From Ascarosepion bandense (taxonomy: Eukaryota; Mollusca; Cephalopoda; Sepiida; Sepiidae): a stretch of DNA of 64,000 nt. The position numbers and the translations under genes were made by a program. Positions 57,411 to 64,000 of this stretch are shown here, one piece after another. How positions within the stretch are numbered: position 1 is the first letter of the stretch; every line of letters starts with the position of its first letter. The notes under the pieces are model-generated. The model saw only the letters and a list, made by a program, of their open reading frames with translations. It ran no database searches and was not told where the DNA came from. The stretch lies in contig JBBBDQ010001185.1 of assembly GCA_037127315.1 (NCBI GenBank), positions 502,001-566,000 on the forward strand. The letters run 5' to 3'.

Positions 57411-59295
57411 ATAGTAATAAGAAATCTTGCCGGAAAAATAATTCATTGCCTAAATTACATACGCACATATATAGATATATATTTGAAATTTAAATATGCT
57501 TGCACCATATAAATTACATCAGGTATAGAACGGTGTCACAGATTTTAACAGTACAAAAAGATGAATATATATTCACGTGTTTCGTTAAGAAAATACCCTA
57601 CAAATATCTGACACCACTAAAATGTCAATGAAAAAAAATCAGTATGACACACCTATGAAATCTGCTGATCTTTGTTGCCTGAGGCAAATATTAAGAGTGC
57701 TGAACTAGAAAATGGAGTTGCAGCAGAATCGTCAGAAACAGTAAAACAATCAATTGATAAATAATGTCACACTGATAGCTGATTACTGACAATGAATATT
57801 CGATTGACAAACGGAATCAAATGAACAGATAAGTTAATGTCAAGTCGTGGCTGCTAATCAGGTCACTTACAATGCCTTGGAAACTCCAATGTCAGAGCTT
57901 GATTATCCTAACCTTTTGACTTTGATGAAACAATATAACATTTCTTTGCTATTTGTTACATAACTCGCGTAGAAAGTAAAACGTCTTTATCCAACCAAAT
58001 TAACTAAACATAATATATTACTCCTTACATCACTCTAACTGCTTTAATTCATTTTTTATATACTAACGTATTATTTGCTTACTTTTCAGAAGTAAAATGC
58101 TTTTACTAAAAACGTTTAAACAGTTATATATAAGCAGAAGTTAAACATTTTGGGAGTTCTAAATTGACTGAATTTCGATATTTTATTACATATTTTTATT
58201 GTGAAGCGAGTAACACGCAAAACCATCGTCTGATATGAACAGCTTTATGAATATATTATTAGGTGAGAGAATAATTAAAAGAAAATGTTTAAATCTATTA
58301 TAAAACATAACTAACAGTAATAAAAATGTGCATAGTATTTAGTTTTTTTGTTTGTTTTTTTTTACTTTCATAAATATATAATTGTTATCCATTTTATTTC
58401 CGATCTATATATCTATGCAAATTATTATTGACTACATGATATATTTATAGTTATTTAAAAGGTCTGCGCCAAAATTACCAGCGCTCATTTTAGTAACTCT
58501 ATATTAAATACAAAACTGAAAATCTGTGGTAATAATTGTGTACAAACTTAATATAATCTCAGTTAATATGATCATTCGTTTTATTTTTGTCGTTAAGTTT
58601 ACCAATCTGAACATGGTTATTTTATCCTTTTGTTTCTCTATATTCATTAGTTTACGTCTAAACTATTAACTAATCGGTTATCTTAACAAGTCTATTTTGG
58701 TAGGGGACTACTAATATGTAATATGAATATTAAAAAGCATTTATTCCATTTGTTAAAGGTTCGATTTTAATTTATATCCTGTAAAAAACTGCAAATTTTC
58801 TTAACTTTAATGGACGCTATTCGATATATTTCTCGGCTAATATTGAGTCGATGTTAAGCGATTTTAACTATGTCCGTTTCACCATTTTCATATTACGATA
58901 AAGAATGTGAATTCTGCATCTCATTTTCCCAGTTTACTCGTTTTAAATGTGCTGCGGTAACCTAAACGCAAAACTTAATCATATTTCTAAAATACTCAAT
59001 TCCAATAGCATACATTATGTGCTTTTTAATATATTATTATTATTGTTGTCCCCATTCCAGCTTCCTTTTGGTATTTCTCGAAATCTTACTCAGCGATGTC
59101 CAAGCAACATGTGACTGGGTTTAATTTGTACAAAACGAACACAAGCGACGTCAACTGAAATTTAAACTCGATTTGAGCTGTCCAAATATGTATTCTGTTA
59201 TTAGTTTTCAAAGAGGAACGCCGATAACTTTTTTGCAAAAGGAAGGTATGCGGAAGATACTTGTTACAAATTAGTACATTTTAATTAACATCGTT
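57411..59295. other. 1.9-kb AT-rich spacer
   Basis: No recognised feature. Confidence 0.4.
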
Positions 59296-59297
59296 GA

Positions 59298-59348
<51 letters not shown>
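59296..59348. repeat. (AAAG)n microsatellite
   Basis: About 13 AAAG units. Confidence 0.97.
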
Positions 59349-59368
59349 GGTAACTGTAGGAAAAGATA

Positions 59369-59659
59369 ATGCGGTTAACAATCAATCTTAATCTTGAAGT
59401 TACTCTACAATGTAGAGTCTACATAGATCCAGGACTAGTTGAAGAGTGTAATTATGTTGAAAAATCAATAGTTTATAGGAATTTTATGTTATTGATTGGT
59501 AGGATCTTTTCTGTTAATTCACCTCCAAATATTAATTCACCTCAAAATAAAAAGAATTTATATTTACTAAAATTTATACCAAATTCTCCAGAGCGGTCTG
59601 AAAGAAACATTGTAATTTTTACAACTGCCAAAATAAATTCTGGTTTTATAACCGTTTAA
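59369..59659 (+). other. 96-codon open frame of unknown origin
   Basis: Starts MRLTINLNLEVTLQCRVYID and runs without stop just after the AAAG array. No domain, signal peptide or repeat I recognise. Not clearly a gene: there is no supporting splice site or conserved motif, and the region is AT-rich. Listed because it is less simple in composition than other chance frames here. Confidence 0.15.
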
Positions 59660-59793
59660 CTATGTGTTGAATTTTCATCTCGATACTTCTCTGGATAATA
59701 TCCGTTGAGCTCTCTATTTTTATCTATTTAATATTTTATATTAATTAGATAAAATATTTTGGACTATCCTCTCCATTTTTACGGGCTTGCCAT

Positions 59794-59835
59794 TCTCTCT
59801 CTCTCTCTCACTCTCTCTCTCTCTCTCTCTCTCTT

Positions 59836-59920
<85 letters not shown>

Positions 59921-59969
59921 AAAATGCTTCTACAGATAAGATTTATCTTGTGCATGAAACGATTATATA

Positions 59970-60013
<44 letters not shown>

Positions 60014-60014
60014 T
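59794..60014. repeat. (CT)n, (CA)n, (TA)n microsatellite cluster
   Basis: CT run 59794-59834, CA run 59836-59890, TA run 59890-59918, then a second TA tract 59962-60014 that touches the 3' end of the LINE-B copy at 60015. Confidence 0.95.
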
Positions 60015-61010
60015 CATAATCATTTCACCCAGACGTGCCACTGATGAGCAGGGGGTTGCAGTGAGAGAAAAAGAAGTACAAGGAATGTCGAATCGAAGAA
60101 AAGATAAAAGGTGGATGAAAATCCAGTAGATAAAAGATAGCATTTGACGTTGGATTTAAACTTTTGGAGGTTGTAGCTATCAGGGAAGCAAGCGAATGGA
60201 AGTCAGTTTCAGAAACAGGAAGTGCGAGAAAAGAAACTGTTAGAGTAGAAGAGACGGTTAGATTTAACTATTTCTACGGTAAAAGGGTGGGACCTTGATG
60301 CCAATCTAGTAGCATGAGTAAATAAATGTGGTCAGGGTACCAGGAAAAGAAGCTGGTCAGAGCAGTTTCGGTGAAAATACTTGTAGAAAAAAATAGAAGA
60401 AAGCCACATCAAGTCGGTGAGAAAGTGACTGAAGGCGGGCTGCCAAGTCAGGATCGATTATACTGCAAATCTTCCTTTGGATTTTGTCGAGAACCTCAAG
60501 ATAAACAGCAGGAGCACCGATTACATATAGCAACAGTATTCAGTGCACGGACGAATTATAAATGTGCAAAATGGATTCTGACGAGCAAAACCTCCTGGTC
60601 CGAAACAGTGAATCAAACTACCTAGCAGCTATGGATTCACTATAGTAATTTCATTTGAGGTCATTTGAGAGAGGGAGGTCAAGGAGGCGCAGTGCGTTGC
60701 TCTCTAGGAGAATAGTGTCATCCATTCTAATCGTAGGCAGAAATGATTCTGAATGGTGGTTAAAGGAGTGTAGCCATTTCCTACCCCGTTCAATCACAGA
60801 TTGAAGGTTCTCTTGAAGTGCAGCAGCCAGGTTTATTTTGTCAGTCGTAAATAGTGGCATCATCTACATAGATGCCAAGTTGGGAACTGATTACATCAGG
60901 AAGATCATTAATGAAGATCAGAAAAAGCGTAGGACCTAGAATAGAGCCTTGAAGGACGCCCGCGTTTGTATGAAAAGATCGAACCTGCGGTCCCCTTAGA
61001 GAGGAAATAT
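60015..61010 (-). pseudogene. LINE-B copy, RT motif C to 3' end
   Basis: The 3' end (minus strand GGGTGAAATGATTATG) joins directly to a TA array instead of poly-A. Upstream in element order: a SSLPDS-like NSLP block near 60200, a FHRNCSDQLL-like block near 60370, LTRNPKEDLQYN near 60470, NALRLLDLPLSNDLK (60680), then RGRKWLHSFNHHSES near 60770 and IYVDDATIYD (about 60870, YADD with V for A). VLQGSILGPTLFLIFINDLP lies near 60930. The left break is near 61010. Frames are broken in several places. Confidence 0.85.
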
Positions 61011-61583
61011 TCAGTGGTTTTCACCACTGAAGATAGATACTTATAACCACGCATTCGTGAACGCGCATAAATGTATATGACTTCACAGATATACTACGTA
61101 ATGTTGTGCATTTTGCACGTGACTTTCGCTTATATACACATGTGTACACGCACGTATGTTTTGATAATGATAATCTTTTTGTAGCCAAAATCAATGACTT
61201 ATCAACGCTTCTAACAAATTAACCTCCTGTTTGAATGAGCATGCTGTAAGATGACTGAAGTCGTTTGATTTCTACGGCAAGGCGTTTTTATTTTTAAACA
61301 TCTCCGTCGCTGACCTTCATAAAAGTACAACTCAACCAGAAACGTTCAATTGCAGTTCTTGAGGCGGTGGTTAGAAGTGAGATGTTGACCTTAATCATTG
61401 TTTTCAAATATTTTAAATAATAGCAGTATTTACTAATATGACTTAGCTTGGTACTTAAAGTATCGATTTGGTAACAAAAAGGGTCAAGGTAGTAGATCTG
61501 CAATTCTAGGATGTTCCTACTCACCTTGAGGAAAGACAAACATTTATCTTAAATCAGTATGAAGAACCAACTCACATTTTCAG
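61011..61583. other. spacer, nothing recognised
   Basis: Contains a small hairpin TCAGTGGT-TTTC-ACCACTGA near 61011-61031 at the LINE-B 5' edge. Nothing else supported. Confidence 0.5.
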
Positions 61584-61584
61584 A

Positions 61585-61640
<56 letters not shown>
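61584..61640. repeat. (TG)n(GA)n compound microsatellite
   Basis: About nine TG units followed by about 19 GA units. Confidence 0.97.
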
Positions 61641-61642
<2 letters not shown>

Positions 61643-64000
61643 AAGATTTCGACAAAGAGTACCATGTTCGTAATGGCAGACCTTCGGTTGTTTTACGCCG
61701 AAATACTCATAAAAAGAAGAAGCAGTGGAATTAACAATTTTTTTCTCTGGAAGAAGACCTCATGCATCTAAATGTAATACTTGCTTGCAATTCTACGAGT
61801 AAGAAACAATTCATCAACAACTGTAAAACTAATTCCAACCTTCACAAATATTTAAGACGCCAGGGGACGAAGTAGCCAGTGTTACATGCGGTTGAAATTT
61901 ATAAAATCTCTCTATAAAAGCAATTGTTCATAAAAGTAACTTTTCAGTGTTCCAATATAGATCAGGGTTTCCTTACTAAACGTTTGTTTAAGGACATGTG
62001 GAACGTCAACATCTGGATTATGTCATTATTTACTTATCATGTTATACATTTTAGTTGTTACTGCTGTTGAAAGTCTTCAAATGATGTGACTTCTGATGTT
62101 TGCTACAGTTATCTGCGATACTATAGCGCCAGTTCACAAGGTACAAAGGTGAATGCTCCTCGCTAAGATCCACAAGTTTCATTCACTTGTAGCCATTTTA
62201 ATCATTCATCTGAGAAAGCGGTTGTATACAACTAAGAGTTTGGATATTTCTGAACGACTTTGATGCCATGCATGACATTCATATTAAACAATCGATATGA
62301 GGCGGCTATTTAAAAACATGACTCAAGTATTAGATCAATGTTTCAGATAAGGTTAATGTTAAGAAGATCTGTAGTAGAGAAAAATACCATTTTCTGATTT
62401 CAAGAGAAATATAAAATTACTGTATTTAAAAACTTAGTTCAGTTGTTTATCAGTCAAATACTGATTACCTCAAACATCCTCTTCAAATTTTTGTTCATTC
62501 TGAATAAAAAGAAGATTTATACAACACATGACTTGGCTTAATTTAAATTTGATTTTGAAAGTAATTTAGCCACTTGGCGAAATATTTACCAATTAAAAAT
62601 ACGAGATTATCTAAAAGGTGGTATATTAATTATCTGTTATAATATGAAATAAAAATATTAGACATATACAAATACTAATTTGGTAAGCATTGGTTACTGA
62701 ACCGTTAATTTACTCTAGTTCACTACATAACGCTATCAACTGTCTTTGACAAATAATAATGATAATAACTGAAAATACTAGACAAAGTTGTAGAATTTAA
62801 AGAAACTGAACAATCTGTCAAGGTGTCTAAGATTTCCCGTGTCTTGTCGCATATTTTTCACATCTCTAGAAATTAATGTAATAGAAAATAGAGAATTTTT
62901 TATTTTTTATCATTTCTTTTTCTTTGAGGGAGCTCTTTTCCGTTTTAAATCACCTGAACATAATTTAAATAACTGAAGCTGCTACGATGCCGTGTTCGTA
63001 AGTGAGCTGAATCGAATTGCTTTTGTCGAATCAAATACCGATGTCACTTCTGGAGATATCGAACAGTGTCCAGTCGGCAAATTCTAGTTGTAGAGATACA
63101 GCCGATGAAAAGGGGGCCTTACGCGACAAATATGTTGTGAAAATATGGATGGAACCTGTTTTATATGTCCGTAAGGTAAATATGATGGGTAGAAAAATAA
63201 TTCTCGTTTATTTTTTGTTTTAACCTAGAACGACCCCTTATTTCCAAAACAGGAAACGACAGTGAGGTGAATAGTAAAAGAAAATGTGTAGATTACAGAT
63301 GGTAAGATTATTTCTCTTTCCCTCTTTGTTAAAAAGAAATAGGGTCCCTTTAACTTTCTCCTGTCAGTTTTAATTTGGCTTCTTACTGAACTGAAATCAC
63401 AAGAAAACAGTTTCCAGACTCACTATTTAATTTGACACATTGTGTTTTATAACGCACATTTACGAATACGACATGAAAAAAATATTATATATTCTCATTC
63501 ACACACATCAGGATTCCTGCGTTCATTAAGAGAAACAAGATTAAATAGTGAAAAGGCCTATCTAGGTACCTCCACTAAATCGCTAAAAAACAGCATAATA
63601 TGAATAAAAAAGGTCCCAAACTTAATAAAACAAACTTTTCCTATCAAAATATTTATATTATTATTAAGTAATTCTGACATTTTCGAAATTTTGGCAGAAA
63701 ATCTTGAGTTAGCGGGTAACCAAAACGTTACGTCTGTTTACAAAGGAAAACGTAAAAATAATCAAGTACCTGTCAACAAGTTCTTGATTTACGGCGCGGA
63801 CAAGTGAAAGTTCAAATCTGTGATTAAAAAATAGTTTTATTCTAAATTTCACGCTATAAATAAGTAATACTTGTGTAAATCAGATTAATTTAACATAGAA
63901 TTTGCTAATTTTCCAAAAATAATGTGCCACTGATGTATATTTTGTTTTTACAAGATTTTTTAAAACCGAGAATTAACTTTTGTTTACAAATGTGTCGATC
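61641..64000. other. spacer, no recognised element; one possible exon-like patch
   Basis: No transposon or array recognised. At 62975-63225 the composition is less AT-rich. An open stretch there ends at a CGTAAG/GTAAAT string near 63175 that resembles a splice donor. Two different frames are open for 36-68 codons and neither has a motif I recognise, so no gene is called. Confidence 0.3.

Overview
This is a repeat-dominated, AT-rich piece of an animal nuclear genome. No host protein-coding gene, rRNA or functional tRNA could be supported in 64 kb. Almost every interpretable stretch is a decayed or nested transposable element, a microsatellite or a tRNA-derived SINE. The mix (RTE/BovB-like LINEs, a jockey/CR1-group LINE, R4/Dong LINEs, Penelope-like elements, Tc1/mariner relics, tRNA-SINEs, very long TA/CA/TTA arrays) suggests a mollusc, most likely a cephalopod such as Octopus. 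That assignment is inference from recalled repeat content and was not tested by a search.

Layout. 0-7.3 kb: a Helitron-like end, two RTE relics and several pieces of a jockey/CR1-group LINE (called LINE-B here), one with the inverted-5'-end structure of twin priming. 8.3-10.8 kb: a tRNA-SINE and a 47-bp minisatellite. 11.7-15.8 kb: two R4/Dong LINEs inserted serially into one (TTA)n array. 17.8-25.2 kb: a 2-kb antisense RTE copy, two Tc1-like relics, an old R4/Dong 3' end and the best-preserved RTE copy (one frame, two nonsense codons). 27.2-28.2 kb: a Penelope-like element (PLE). 32.3-35.9 kb: a second PLE, split by a young R4/Dong copy whose RT-endonuclease frame is open for about 534 codons. 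36.3-36.6 kb: a short TA-flanked repeat carrying a hammerhead ribozyme fold. 37.3-41.6 kb: a LINE-B copy, then a mariner with both terminal inverted repeats and a second LINE-B nested inside it. 41.7-48.4 kb: RTE fragments (one head-to-head inverted pair), two mariner-type transposase relics and two SINEs. 49-55 kb: mostly unrecognised sequence with one perfect 20-bp hairpin and one LINE-B. 56 kb: a further R4/Dong 3' end abutting (TTA)n(TTG)n. 60-61 kb: LINE-B joined to (TA)n. 61.6-64 kb: no recognised element.

How the parts relate. The strongest theme is target choice. Four of five R4/Dong copies abut TTA arrays, all in the same orientation relative to the repeat. One of these sits in an AAT (Asn-codon) run inside the PLE reading frame. 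The PLE carries a hammerhead-like core at its 3' end, and a different hammerhead lies about 500 bp upstream of its 5' part on the same strand. The nested insertions give a relative order: PLE before R4/Dong copy C, mariner before its LINE-B.
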